A stretch of 64,000 nt of DNA from AP-15 sp963716115 (GTDB lineage: Bacteria > Pseudomonadota > Alphaproteobacteria > ATCC43930 > CGMCC-115725), in the NCBI GenBank assembly GCA_963716115.1, contig CAVQSZ010000030.1, forward strand, positions 1-64,000. Direction: 5' to 3'. Position 1 is the stretch's first letter. Each line of letters begins with the position of its first letter. A program made the position numbers and the translations under genes. Positions 49,172 to 58,631 of this stretch are shown piece after piece. The notes beneath the pieces are model-generated. The model was not told the DNA's origin and did not search any database. It was given only the letters and a program-made list of their open reading frames with translations.

Positions 49172-51295
49172 ATGGCCGAGCCCAATCTGGTGCGCTTCGA
49201 GAACGAGGATGGGATCGGCGTCATCACCATCGACAACCCGCCGGTCAACGCGCTGTCGCCGGGCGTTCCCGAAGGCATCGTCGCCGCGGTCGAGCGCGGC
49301 AACGCCGACCCGGCGATCCAGGCGATGGTGCTGATCGGCGCGGGCCGCAGCTTTATCGCCGGCGCCGACATCCGCACCTTCGGCGCGAGCCGCCCGCCGC
49401 CGGTCCCGGGCCGGCGCCCGCACCAGATCCTCGACGCGAGCCGGAAGCCGGTGGTGGCGGCGATCCACGGCTATGCGCTGGGCGGCGGCCTCGAGATCGC
49501 GCTGGCCTCGCATTATCGCATCGCCGTGCCGAGCGCCAAGGTCGGGCTCCCCGAGGTCCTGATCGGCATATTGCCCGGGAGCGGCGGGACCCAGCGGCTG
49601 CCGCGCCTTGTCGGCCCAAAGGCGGCGATGGAGATGATCGTCTCGGGCCGCCACGTCCCGGCCGAGGAGGCGCACCGCCTCGGCATCGTCGACGAGCTGG
49701 TCCCCGAGGGCGGCGATCTGCGTCACGCCGCGCTCGCCTTCGCGCGCCGCGTCGCCGCCGCGCGGCCATTGCCGCGCATCCGCGACCGCGACGGCAAGCT
49801 CTCGGAGGCCAAGGCTGATCCCGGTCTTTTCGAGGCGATGCGCAAGTCGATCGCCAGGCGCGCCCGCAACCAGAAGGCGCCCTACAACTGCATCGCGGCG
49901 GTCGAGGCCGCCTGCAACCTGCCGTTCGACGAAGGCGTCGCACGCGAGCGCCAGCTCTTCGACGAGCTGGAGAATTCGGCCGAGGCGCGCGCCTTGCGGT
50001 ACGCCTTCTTCGCCGAGCGCGAGGTCGCCAAGCTGCCCGACATCCCGCGCGAAACGCCGCTGCGCCCGATCGAGACCGCGGCCATCGTCGGCGCCGGCAC
50101 GATGGGCGGCGGCATCGCGATGAGCTTTGCCGAGTTCGGCTTTCCGGTGAAGATCCTGGAGGCGAGCCCCGACGCGCTCGACCGCGGCCTTGCTCGCATC
50201 CGCGCCAATTACGAGACCAGCGTCAGGCGCGGCAGCCTGTCCGAGGCCGAGATGAGCCGCCGCCTCGGGCTGATCGAGCCGGTTTCGAGCTATGACGCGA
50301 TCGGCGCGTGCGACGTGGTGATCGAGGCGGTGTTCGAGCGCATCCCGGTCAAGGAGGAGGTCTTCAAAAAGCTCGACCTGGTCATGAAACCGGGGGCGCT
50401 CTTGTTCTCGAACACCTCGGGCATCGACATCGACATCATGGCCAATGCGACGACGCGGCCGCAGGACGTGGCCGGCACCCATTTCTTCGCCCCGGCCAAC
50501 GTCATGAAATTGTTCGAGGTGGTCAAGGGCGCCAGGAGCGCCCCCGACACCCTGGCGACGGCGATGGCGCTCGGCCGCCGGATCGGCAAGGTGAGCGCCA
50601 TGGCCGGCAACGGCGACGGCTTTGTCGCCAACCGGAGCCGCACCCCCTTCGGCAGCGAGATGGTGATCCTGGTCGAGGAGGGGGCGCTGCCCGAGCAGGT
50701 CGACAAGGTCATGGTCGATTTCGGCTACCCGATCGGGCCGTTCGCCACCGCCGACCTTTCCGGGCTCGACATCGGCTACGACAGCCGGCAGCGGCGCGCG
50801 GCGCAGAACCCCAATTTCCGCAAGCAGCCGATCCCCGACCGGCTGGTCGAGATGGGCCGGCTCGGGCAGAAGACCGGGGCCGGCTGGTTCGGCTACGAGC
50901 CGGGCGACCGCACCCCCCGCCCCGACCCCGTTGTCGCGCGCCTCATCGAGGAGGAAGCGGCAAAGCTCGGGATCGAGCAGCGCGGCTTCTCGGACGAGGA
51001 GATCCTGCACCGGCTGCTGTTCGCCTCGGTCAACGAGGCCTGCCGCATCCTCGAGGAAGGCAAGGCCTACCGCGCCAGCGACATCGACGTGATGTGGCTT
51101 GCCGGCTTCAACTTCCCGCGCTATCGCGGCGGGCTGATGTACTGGGCCGACGGCATCGGCGTCGCCGAGGTCTACCGCCAGATTGCGGCCTGGCACCAGC
51201 GCTACGGCGAGCGCTGGACCCCCTCGCCATTGCTGCGCCGCCTCGCCGAGAGCGGCACGCCGCTGCGCGAGGCGAAGCCCGGCCGGCCGATGTAG
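49172..51295 (+). CDS. Fatty acid oxidation protein: enoyl-CoA hydratase / 3-hydroxyacyl-CoA dehydrogenase
   Basis: 707 residues, start at 49172 after GGGAG. Residues 1-190 are crotonase-type: ITIDNPPVNALSPGV, the oxyanion loop SFIAGADIRTFG and GYALGGGLEIALASHYRIAV, with catalytic Glu region LPEVLIGILPGSGGTQRLPR. Residues 290-480 bind NAD: ETAAIVGAGTMGGGIAMSFA. The dehydrogenase has THFFAPANVMKLFEVVKG with the catalytic His, followed by two C-terminal helical domains. It hydrates enoyl-CoA and oxidises the 3-hydroxyacyl-CoA. No thiolase is beside it; a second crotonase follows at 51732. Confidence 0.95.
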   Translation: MAEPNLVRFENEDGIGVITIDNPPVNALSPGVPEGIVAAVERGNADPAIQAMVLIGAGRSFIAGADIRTFGASRPPPVPGRRPHQILDASRKPVVAAIHGYALGGGLEIALASHYRIAVPSAKVGLPEVLIGILPGSGGTQRLPRLVGPKAAMEMIVSGRHVPAEEAHRLGIVDELVPEGGDLRHAALAFARRVAAARPLPRIRDRDGKLSEAKADPGLFEAMRKSIARRARNQKAPYNCIAAVEAACNLPFDEGVARERQLFDELENSAEARALRYAFFAEREVAKLPDIPRETPLRPIETAAIVGAGTMGGGIAMSFAEFGFPVKILEASPDALDRGLARIRANYETSVRRGSLSEAEMSRRLGLIEPVSSYDAIGACDVVIEAVFERIPVKEEVFKKLDLVMKPGALLFSNTSGIDIDIMANATTRPQDVAGTHFFAPANVMKLFEVVKGARSAPDTLATAMALGRRIGKVSAMAGNGDGFVANRSRTPFGSEMVILVEEGALPEQVDKVMVDFGYPIGPFATADLSGLDIGYDSRQRRAAQNPNFRKQPIPDRLVEMGRLGQKTGAGWFGYEPGDRTPRPDPVVARLIEEEAAKLGIEQRGFSDEEILHRLLFASVNEACRILEEGKAYRASDIDVMWLAGFNFPRYRGGLMYWADGIGVAEVYRQIAAWHQRYGERWTPSPLLRRLAESGTPLREAKPGRPM

Positions 51296-51325
51296 CGGTG
51301 GGCCCTCGGACGCACTCGGACAACT

Positions 51326-51406
51326 TGTAGGATGGGTTGAGCGGCAGCGAAACCCATCTCTTGCGGTCGCCCCGATGGGTTTCGCGACGCTCAACCCATC
51401 CTACAG
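51326..51406. repeat. 81-bp interspersed palindrome, copy C
   Basis: Same arms as copies A and B with one extra G (GAGCGGCAGCG) and a different loop (TCTTGCGGTCGCCCC). It follows the beta-oxidation gene by 30 bp. TGATTGCGTCTGAGC occurs shortly after both copy A and copy C. Confidence 0.85.
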
Positions 51407-51548
51407 AGGGCTGTCGGCAAAGCGTCTGATTGCGTCTGAGCTCCGGAGGTCGTCTTTCAGGTGGCGTTGAGCGCGCAAACTGACGCTGACAAAGCCAATG
51501 CGGCTGCTGGAGCAGTTTCCGATCGAGTTGACCCTATTTCAAGAGATT

Positions 51549-51637
51549 GTCATTGCGAGGAGCGCAACGCGCGACGAAGCAATCTCGACGGGACGAGCGA
51601 TGTCGGCTCGAGATTGCTTCGCTTCGCTCGCAATGAC
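51549..51637. repeat. Palindromic repeat of the GTCATTGCGAGGAGC family
   Basis: GTCATTGCGAGGAGCGCAAC and later GAAGCAATCTCGA face the complement TCGAGATTGCTTCG with CTCGCAATGAC. This long hairpin family is widespread in bacterial spacers. It fills most of the 436-bp gap between the two beta-oxidation genes. Confidence 0.85.
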
Positions 51638-51731
51638 AATCGCGCGCCGCGCAAAGGCATCAAATCGTCGCGCTTTTGCAGGTCGCGGCATTGGCTATGA
51701 TGGCTCGCTGCTCACCAGGACGGATCCGCTG

Positions 51732-52529
51732 ATGCCCGATCCCGCTCAGACCGACGGCTCGACCCCGATCGTCACCATCGCGGAGGGCCGGGCGTGGGTG
51801 CGGCTCAACCGGCCGCGCCAGCACAACCGGCTGGAGCCCGGCGATCTGGCGGCGCTGGAGGCGGCGTTCCTGCGGGTCGACGCCGACCCTTCGGTGCGGG
51901 TTTTGGTGCTGACCGCCGCCGGGCCGAGCTTCAGCTCGGGCTTTCACATCGGCGCGCTGGCCGACCGGCTGGCGGGGAATGCGGAGGGCGACTACGACCG
52001 CGACGCCTTCGAGCGCACGGTCGACCGTCTCGAAGCGCTGCGCGTACCGACCATCGCCGCGCTCAACGGCAGCGTCTACGGCGGCGCCACCGATCTCGCG
52101 CTCGCCTGCGATTTCCGCATCGGCGTCACGGGCATGCGCCTGCTGATGCCGGCGGCGCGGCTCGGCATCGTCTATTACGAGAGCGGCGTGCGGCGCTATG
52201 TCAGCCGGCTCGGCGTCGCCGCGGCGAAGAAGCTCTTCCTGACCGCGCAGCCGATCGACACCGACGAGCTCATCCGCATCGGCTATCTCGACGAGGCCGT
52301 CGCCGCCGACGCGCTGATGCCGCGGGCGGCGGCGCTCGCCGGCCTCCTCGCCGCCAACGCGCCGCTCGCCGTCGCCGGGCTGAAGCGCGCGATCAACGAT
52401 ACCGCCGCCGGCGCAATCGACCGCGATGCGCTGACGGCGATCCGGGCCAGCTGCGCCGAGTCGGCCGACCATGCCGAGGGGGTCAGGGCCTGGGCCGAGA
52501 AGCGGGCGCCGACCTTTACCGGCCGATGA
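51732..52529 (+). CDS. Enoyl-CoA hydratase/isomerase family protein
   Basis: 265 residues, start at 51732. Crotonase fold: AWVRLNRPRQHNRLEPGDLA, the oxyanion loop GPSFSSGFHIGALADRL, and ALNGSVYGGATDLALACDFR, then MPAARLGIVYYESGVRRYVS, where the first catalytic Glu of hydratases is not at its usual place. The C-terminal helix LFLTAQPIDTDELIRIGYLD is present. It may be a hydratase, isomerase or hydrolase acting on an acyl-CoA; the exact reaction cannot be told. It ends 28 bp before the promoter of the toxin-antitoxin pair. Confidence 0.88.
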   Translation: MPDPAQTDGSTPIVTIAEGRAWVRLNRPRQHNRLEPGDLAALEAAFLRVDADPSVRVLVLTAAGPSFSSGFHIGALADRLAGNAEGDYDRDAFERTVDRLEALRVPTIAALNGSVYGGATDLALACDFRIGVTGMRLLMPAARLGIVYYESGVRRYVSRLGVAAAKKLFLTAQPIDTDELIRIGYLDEAVAADALMPRAAALAGLLAANAPLAVAGLKRAINDTAAGAIDRDALTAIRASCAESADHAEGVRAWAEKRAPTFTGR

Positions 52530-52530
52530 C

Positions 52531-52589
52531 TTGCGCGCCTCCGATTTGATCTCTATATGGCTCCAATTGGCTCCGTACCGGAGCCAATT
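52531..52589 (+). promoter_or_regulatory. Promoter and inverted-repeat operator of the toxin-antitoxin pair
   Basis: TTGCGC (52531-52536), a 17-bp spacer and TATATG (52554-52559) form a sigma70-like promoter. A perfect 11-bp inverted repeat, AATTGGCTCCG-TAC-CGGAGCCAATT (52565-52589), covers the predicted start of transcription and ends 3 bp before the antitoxin ATG. TGGCTCCAATTGGCTCC upstream adds a direct half-site. This is the layout of an autoregulated antitoxin operator. Confidence 0.7.
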
Positions 52590-52592
52590 CGG

Positions 52593-52829
52593 ATGCCTGT
52601 CAATCTGTCGATCAAGAATGCTCCCGACGAGCTGGTCGCTCGGCTGAAGCAGCGCGCAGCCAAGCACCACCGTTTGCTGCAGGGCGAGCTGCTGGCCATC
52701 GTCGAGGAGGCGGTGGGGGCCCCCCGCGGGCTGACCCCTGACGAGGTGCTGGCCGAGGTGCGGCGTCTCGGCCTGCGAACACCGGCGGATGCTGTCGAGA
52801 TCATCCGCGCCCATCGGGATGGCGGTTAA
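52593..52829 (+). CDS. Antitoxin, FitA/VapB-like ribbon-helix-helix
   Basis: 78 residues from ATG 52593 (PVNLSIKNAPDELVARLKQR). A later ribosome-site-poor start is chosen because an ATG at 52557 would place the operator inside the gene. The beta strand NLSIKNAP followed by two helices (ELVARLKQRAAKHHRLLQGE, LLAIVEEA) is the RHH fold that binds the operator. The C-terminal part (LTPDEVLAEVRRLGL and DAVEIIRAHRDGG) should wrap the toxin. It overlaps the toxin gene by 11 bp. Confidence 0.88.
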   Translation: MPVNLSIKNAPDELVARLKQRAAKHHRLLQGELLAIVEEAVGAPRGLTPDEVLAEVRRLGLRTPADAVEIIRAHRDGG

Positions 52830-53196
52830 GGTTGTCGATGCGTCCGCTGCGGCCGCCTTGCTGTTCGGCGAGCTGGAGGCGGATGCCGTCGCCGCTCGGC
52901 TTCGCGGGCGCCGGCTCGTGGCGCCGGCGCTGCTCGGCTTCGAGATCGCGCACGTCTGTGTGAAGAAGCTGCGGCGCAATTCGATGCTGCGCGACACACT
53001 GTTGGCCGTGTTCCCATTGCTTGAGCGGATGGAGATCGGAAGCATCGATGTCGACCACGCAGCAAGTGTCGAGGTGGCGGACGCTTTCGGCCTGAGCGGT
53101 TATGACGCCGCCAATCTGTGGCTGGCGCGTGAGCTTGCCGCCGAGCTCGTGACCCTCGACAGCCGCTTGCACGCCGCGGCGGCCGTTCGGCGCTGA
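52819..53196 (+). CDS. PIN-domain toxin, VapC/FitB-like ribonuclease
   Basis: 125 residues. The acidic metal-binding residues of PIN nucleases are present: Asp in VKVVDASAAAALLFGE, Glu in LLGFEIAHVC, Asp in GLSGYDAANLWLA and Asp in LVTLDSRLHAAA. VapC-type toxins cut tRNA or rRNA and are held inactive by the antitoxin encoded upstream. Translation is coupled by the 11-bp overlap. No sign of truncation, so the pair should be functional. Confidence 0.92.
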   Translation: MAVKVVDASAAAALLFGELEADAVAARLRGRRLVAPALLGFEIAHVCVKKLRRNSMLRDTLLAVFPLLERMEIGSIDVDHAASVEVADAFGLSGYDAANLWLARELAAELVTLDSRLHAAAAVRR

Positions 53197-53293
53197 CGAC
53201 CCGCCGGCCGCGTGGTAGAAAGAGGGGGCGAGGCCCGGTGATCGCACGACGCTGCGGCCGGACCAATGTGGGCGCAGCCGGAGGGGAACCGTC

Positions 53294-54025
53294 ATGATCG
53301 AGAAAGAGGTCGTCGTCACCACCAGGCACGGCGCCATGCCGACCTTCGCGGCCTGCCCCGAGGGGCCGGGCGGGTTTCCGGGGATCATCTTCTACATGGA
53401 TGCGCCCGGCATTCGCGAGGAATTGCGCAACATGGCGCGGCGGATCGCCAAGCACGGCTATTTCTGCCTGCTGCCCGACATGTACTACCGGCTCGGCGTC
53501 TGCCGTTTCGACATTCCGCGCCGCGACGACGGCATGTCGGCGGTGATCCGGGCGGCGATGAACCATCTGACGAACGCTCGCGTCGTCGACGACACCGCGG
53601 CGCTGCTCGCTTATTTCGACGCCAGCGACAAGGCGAAGCCGGGGCCGGTCGGCTGCGTCGGCCATTGCATGAGCGGCCAATACATCACCACGGTCTCGGC
53701 GCGCTTCCCGCACCGCATGGCGGCGGCGGCCTCGCTCTACGGCGTCGGCATCATCACCGACAAGGAGGATTCGCCGCACCTGTTGCTCGACCAGATCAAG
53801 GGCGAGCTCTACTACGCCTTCGCCGAGACCGATCAGGCCGTCCCCGCCCATATCCCGGGCGACCTCAAGAAGGCGCTCGACAAGGCCGACGCGAAGCACA
53901 AGCTCAAGGTCTTCCCCGGCACCCACCACGGCTTCTGCTTCCCCGAGCGCGCGGTCTACGACACGCTCGCCGCCGAGGAGACCTGGGCCAAGATCTTCGC
54001 CATGTGGGACCGCTGCCTGAAGTAG
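53294..54025 (+). CDS. Dienelactone hydrolase family protein
   Basis: 243 residues, start at 53294 after GGAGGGGAACC. Alpha/beta-hydrolase with the Cys nucleophile in VGCVGHCMSGQYI (about residue 123), Asp in AFAETDQAVPAHI and His in FPGTHHGFCFPER: the Cys-Asp-His triad of dienelactone hydrolases. The N-terminal ATFAACPEGPGG-like segment and FYMDAPGIREELRNMARRIA fit the family. It hydrolyses a small lactone or ester. There are no catechol-pathway genes here. Confidence 0.92.
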   Translation: MIEKEVVVTTRHGAMPTFAACPEGPGGFPGIIFYMDAPGIREELRNMARRIAKHGYFCLLPDMYYRLGVCRFDIPRRDDGMSAVIRAAMNHLTNARVVDDTAALLAYFDASDKAKPGPVGCVGHCMSGQYITTVSARFPHRMAAAASLYGVGIITDKEDSPHLLLDQIKGELYYAFAETDQAVPAHIPGDLKKALDKADAKHKLKVFPGTHHGFCFPERAVYDTLAAEETWAKIFAMWDRCLK

Positions 54026-54373
54026 CGGCTGGGTCTGCGCCGGCTCGCGTCGCCGCCGCTGCGTCGCGGCGGCGCAGCCCGAGGCGCGCCTCTCCATTCC
54101 CGGACGATTCGCGGCAGGGCGCCGATCCCGATTCCCAGGCTAAAGAGCCGGCCTCGCAAGTGCCGACGACAACAAGCCGTGTATTGCAGGCCTGATATGC
54201 AGTCGTTGCGCCGAGCCTGCTTGAAATAACAAGGATTTTGCCCGGCCGGAAGCGTTGTGGCGCCGGCGCCGGCCGCCCGCGGGCGGCGGCGTCGGACGGG
54301 GGCGCTTTGCATGCCGGCGCGCTTCGTGCAGCATGGCGAGGCGGCGACAGCCGATGCTCGAGGAGGGGGTCCC
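54026..54373. other. 350-bp spacer
   Basis: No supported gene or recognisable repeat. GAGGAGGGGGTCCC just before 54374 is the strong ribosome site of the aquaporin. Confidence 0.5.
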
Positions 54374-55078
54374 ATGCCGTTGTCGAAAAAGCTCACCGCA
54401 GAGTTGATAGGCACGTTTTGGCTGGTCTTGGGAGGGTGCGGCACCGCCAACTTCGCCGCGACCTTCCCCGGCACCGGCGTCGGGTTCGTCGGCGTCGCGC
54501 TGGCCTTCGGCCTGACCGTGCTGACCATGGTCTACGCCGTCGGCCATATTTCCGGCGGCCACTTCAACCCGGCCGTCACCGTCGGGCTCGTCGTCGGCGG
54601 GCGCACGCCGGCCGCGGATCTTGTGCCCTACGTCATCGTGCAGGTGATCGGCGCGATCATCGCCGCCTTCGTGCTCTACCTGATCGCCAGCGGCAAGCCG
54701 GGGTTCGAGGTCGCCAAGGGCTTCGCCGCGAACGGCTATGGCGAGCACTCGCCGGGCGGCTATGCGCTGGGCGCGGCCTTTCTGTGCGAGGTGGTGCTGA
54801 CCGCCGGCTTCATCTTCGTGATCATGGGCGCGACCGACAGCCGGTCGCCGGCCGGGTTCGCCGGGCTCGCCATCGGCCTGACCCTGACCCTGATCCACCT
54901 GATCAGCATCCCGGTCACCAATACCTCGGTCAATCCGGCCCGGTCGACCGGGCCGGCGGTGTTTGTCGGCGGCTGGGCATTGGCGCAGCTGTGGATGTTC
55001 TGGGTGGCCCCGATCATCGGCGCCGTCATCGGCGGCTCGGCCTATCGCTGGCTGCTGCAATCCGAGCCGCACGCGTAG
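54374..55078 (+). CDS. aqpZ: Aquaporin Z-type water channel
   Basis: 234 residues, six membrane helices and the two half-helices with NPA boxes: GHISGGHFNPAVTVGLVVGG and TNTSVNPARSTGPAVFVGG. KKLTAELIGTFWLVLGGCGT is the typical AqpZ start. His in the second half (LIHLISIPV) and Arg after the second NPA form the narrow water-selective filter. It mediates osmotic water flow across the inner membrane. It converges on the cache protein with 21 bp between stops. Confidence 0.95.
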   Translation: MPLSKKLTAELIGTFWLVLGGCGTANFAATFPGTGVGFVGVALAFGLTVLTMVYAVGHISGGHFNPAVTVGLVVGGRTPAADLVPYVIVQVIGAIIAAFVLYLIASGKPGFEVAKGFAANGYGEHSPGGYALGAAFLCEVVLTAGFIFVIMGATDSRSPAGFAGLAIGLTLTLIHLISIPVTNTSVNPARSTGPAVFVGGWALAQLWMFWVAPIIGAVIGGSAYRWLLQSEPHA

Positions 55079-55099
55079 CCGCCGCCGGCTCGCTTCGCG

Positions 55100-56311
55100 C
55101 TACTCGTCGTCTCGGAAGCCCCAGCGCGGCCGGCTTTCGAGCCGCCGGTCGATCCACATGACGACCAGCGTCACATAGAGCGGCAGGGCGAGGACGAGAA
55201 AGGCGATCGAGTACAGCAGCGTCTCGTTGCGGATGTGCACGATCGGCTTCTCGATCTCGTCGACCGGCACCATGATCGCGAGCAGCTGGTTGCGCCCGTA
55301 GCGCTGCGGGATCTCGGCCACCCGGCCGATATAGGTGCGGCCCGCGGCATCGAAGATGCGGGTTCCGGCCATCTTGCCGTCCTGGTAGGCCGCCGCGAGG
55401 CCGGCGATCACCGGGTCGTGCAGGTCGGCGATCTTGGGCGGCACGGCCATGACCTGGCCGTTGGCGCGGATCGCCTTGGCGATCCGGGTCTGGTCCGGCA
55501 GTGCCACGACTTCGCCGGTGGTGGTGAAGATGAAGGCCGTGCTCGTCGCCGTGATCTGCTGGCTGCGCAGGAACAACGCCAGGTCGACCGCGGCGAGATC
55601 GGCGCCCATCACCCCCGGCGTCGCGCCCCCGAAGCTGCGGCTGAGGGTAAAGCCCGGCTCGCCGCTGGTGGCGAAGATGTAGAGCTCGCTGCGCTCGACG
55701 ACCTCGCTGCGCTTGGCCGCCTCGAACCACGGCCGGGTGCGCGGGTCGAAGTCGGCGGGCTCGGGATCGGTGCGGCCGACAACGGCGCCGTCCTCGGCGA
55801 GAAACACCCACCGCACCGAGCGTTCGCCGGCCGCGTCGGCGGTGATGATCTCGTTGGCGAACGCCGCGTTGTCGGGGGCCTTGAGCGCGGTCCGCACCGT
55901 CCGGCCCTTCTCGCCGCCGAGCTGGGTCACCATGAAGAATTCGCCGTTGTCGAAGCCGACATAGAGCGACATGATTTGCGGGTAGATCCGCAACGCCCGC
56001 AGGAACAGCGCCATCGCCCGCGGGTCGTCCTTGATCGACGGGGCGGTGAGCTCGGGCACCAGCGACGCGATCCCGACGATCGCGAACATCGGGTCGTAAA
56101 GGAGCTTGATGCGATCGGTGATCTTCTCGTCCGCTTCCCCGATCAGCCGCGCCGCCGCGGCGACCGCCAGCTCGCTGGATTTTTTCGAGTTGTACCAGAT
56201 GATCCCGCCGGCGAGCCCGACGAGGATGAGCAGCAGCAGGCCGATGATCCCGACATGGGTCGGCCACAGCCGGTCCTTGCGTGTGGCGGCTTTCCGTCGC
56301 GGCTCGATCAC
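55100..56311 (-). CDS. Membrane-anchored double-cache sensor without output domain
   Basis: 403 residues. Helix 1 (VGIIGLLLLILVGLAGGIIW) and helix 2 (LLYSIAFLVLALPLYVTLVV, about residue 365) enclose a periplasmic domain of about 310 residues with cache features: RIYPQIMSLYVGFDNGEFFM, DFDPRTRPWFEAAKRS and GRTYIGRVAEIPQRYGRNQL. In related proteins a HAMP and class III cyclase or other output follow; here only 25 residues remain after helix 2 (RRLESRPRWGFRDDE) before a genuine stop. The gene looks intact, so it may signal through a partner or be a truncated paralogue. Confidence 0.8.
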   Translation of the reverse strand: MIEPRRKAATRKDRLWPTHVGIIGLLLLILVGLAGGIIWYNSKKSSELAVAAAARLIGEADEKITDRIKLLYDPMFAIVGIASLVPELTAPSIKDDPRAMALFLRALRIYPQIMSLYVGFDNGEFFMVTQLGGEKGRTVRTALKAPDNAAFANEIITADAAGERSVRWVFLAEDGAVVGRTDPEPADFDPRTRPWFEAAKRSEVVERSELYIFATSGEPGFTLSRSFGGATPGVMGADLAAVDLALFLRSQQITATSTAFIFTTTGEVVALPDQTRIAKAIRANGQVMAVPPKIADLHDPVIAGLAAAYQDGKMAGTRIFDAAGRTYIGRVAEIPQRYGRNQLLAIMVPVDEIEKPIVHIRNETLLYSIAFLVLALPLYVTLVVMWIDRRLESRPRWGFRDDE

Positions 56312-56512
56312 GGCCCGCCACTCCCTTCAGCTGGGGCTGAAAGAACCCGCGGCGATGATACGGGCCCGGCTTCGCGCGTGTCGAGTTCGACCGGCCGGCG
56401 GCGCGAGGAGACGGCCGAACCGATGGGGTGACGCGCACCGGTCGGCCGTACTAGGATTGCGCCGGGAAACCGGCGGCGAGCCGCGCCGCGCATTCTTGCG
56501 GGAGAAGAATTG

Positions 56513-57580
56513 ATGGCGAAGAACAAGATAGCGATCGTCGGCGCCGGCGCGGTCGGCGCCTATGCCGGGGCGCATATGGTGCAGGCCGGCGAGGACGTAA
56601 CCTACATCGATCCGTGGCCCGAGAATGTCGAGGCGATCCGCAAGGACGGGCTGCGCGTCACCCACATCCGCGACGTCGAGCCGTTCACGGTCAAGCCGCG
56701 CGCGCTGCACCTGACCGAGGCGCAGCAGCTCGCCAAGGAGGCCCCGATCGACATCGCCTTTGTCTGCATGAAATCCTACGACACCGCCTGGGCGACGACG
56801 ATGATCAAGCAATACCTGGCGCCCGGCGGCTACATCGTCTCGCTGCAGAACTGCATGAACGAGGAGACCATCGCCGGCATCGTCGGCTGGGGCAAGACCT
56901 TGGGCTCGATCGCCAGCTCGATCACCGTCGAGCTGCACGCGCCGGGCCAGGTGCGCCGCGCCGCCGGCAAGTCGGGCTCGCGCCACACCGTCTTCCGGGT
57001 CGGCGAGGTGCACGGCCGCGTCACCGACCGGGCCAAGGAGGTCTGCCGCCTCGTCGCCTACTCCGACAGCGCGATGGTGACCGGGAATTTGTGGGGCGAA
57101 CGCTGGTCGAAGCTCGTCACCAACGTCATGGGCAACGGTCTCTCGGCGTGCACCGGCATGATCAGCCGCGACATGGCCAAGAACGACGCGATCCGTCATT
57201 TCTCGACCCGGCTCGGCAGCGAAGCGATCCGCGTCGGCCAGGCGCTGGGCTACGTCTTCGACGAGGTGAGCCACGTGGATCCGGAGACGATCGCCCGCGC
57301 CGGCGAGGGCGACGCCGCGGCGACCCGCGAGATCGACGAGCACCGGCTGGCCGAGGCCAATCGTGCCGGCGGCGGCGAGCACCGCCCGTCGATGGGCCAG
57401 GACATGGTCAAGGGGCGACGCACCGAGATCCAGTTTCTCAACGGCTTCGTCGTGCGCAAGGGCGAGGAGGTCGGCATCGCGACGCCGACCAACGCGGTCT
57501 TGACCGACATCGTCACCCGCGTCGAGCGCGGCGAATTGAAGCCCGACCCCAAGCACATCGTCGACCTGCGGCTCAACTGA
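56513..57580 (+). CDS. Ketopantoate reductase-like (ApbA/PanE family) dehydrogenase
   Basis: 355 residues, start at 56513 after GGGAGAAGAATT. NADP-binding motif KIAIVGAGAVGAYAGAHMVQ, then FVCMKSYDTAWATTMIKQYL and GGYIVSLQNCMNEETIAGIV, the conserved Lys in WSKLVTNVMGNGLSACTG and the C-terminal substrate region SMGQDMVKGRRTEIQFLNGF. PanE reduces 2-dehydropantoate to pantoate; the family also contains other 2-oxoacid reductases, and this protein is longer than typical PanE (about 300). I keep the family name only. Confidence 0.9.
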   Translation: MAKNKIAIVGAGAVGAYAGAHMVQAGEDVTYIDPWPENVEAIRKDGLRVTHIRDVEPFTVKPRALHLTEAQQLAKEAPIDIAFVCMKSYDTAWATTMIKQYLAPGGYIVSLQNCMNEETIAGIVGWGKTLGSIASSITVELHAPGQVRRAAGKSGSRHTVFRVGEVHGRVTDRAKEVCRLVAYSDSAMVTGNLWGERWSKLVTNVMGNGLSACTGMISRDMAKNDAIRHFSTRLGSEAIRVGQALGYVFDEVSHVDPETIARAGEGDAAATREIDEHRLAEANRAGGGEHRPSMGQDMVKGRRTEIQFLNGFVVRKGEEVGIATPTNAVLTDIVTRVERGELKPDPKHIVDLRLN

Positions 57581-57599
57581 GGCCAAGCCGCAAAAGACC

Positions 57600-57677
57600 C
57601 TCACCCACCCGGCCCCCTCCCATTCCCTCCCCCGCGGGCGGGGGAGGGTCAGGGTGGGGGGAGGCGGGTGAGGGTAG
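57600..57677. repeat. GC-rich REP-like palindrome
   Basis: CCTCCCCCGCGGGCGGGGGA with GGGTCAGGGTGGGG and flanking CTCACCC and GGGTGAG arms. Related to the pair at 18402-18596. It separates two rightward genes and may end transcription of the first. Confidence 0.8.
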
Positions 57678-57708
57678 AGCGGCGCGAAGCTGATCCCGGA
57701 GGCGACCG

Positions 57709-58623
<915 letters not shown>

Positions 58624-58631
<8 letters not shown>

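Noticed and set aside
52557..52592. Earlier antitoxin start at 52557
   Set aside because: It would place the -10 element and the operator dyad inside the coding region and adds no conserved residues.
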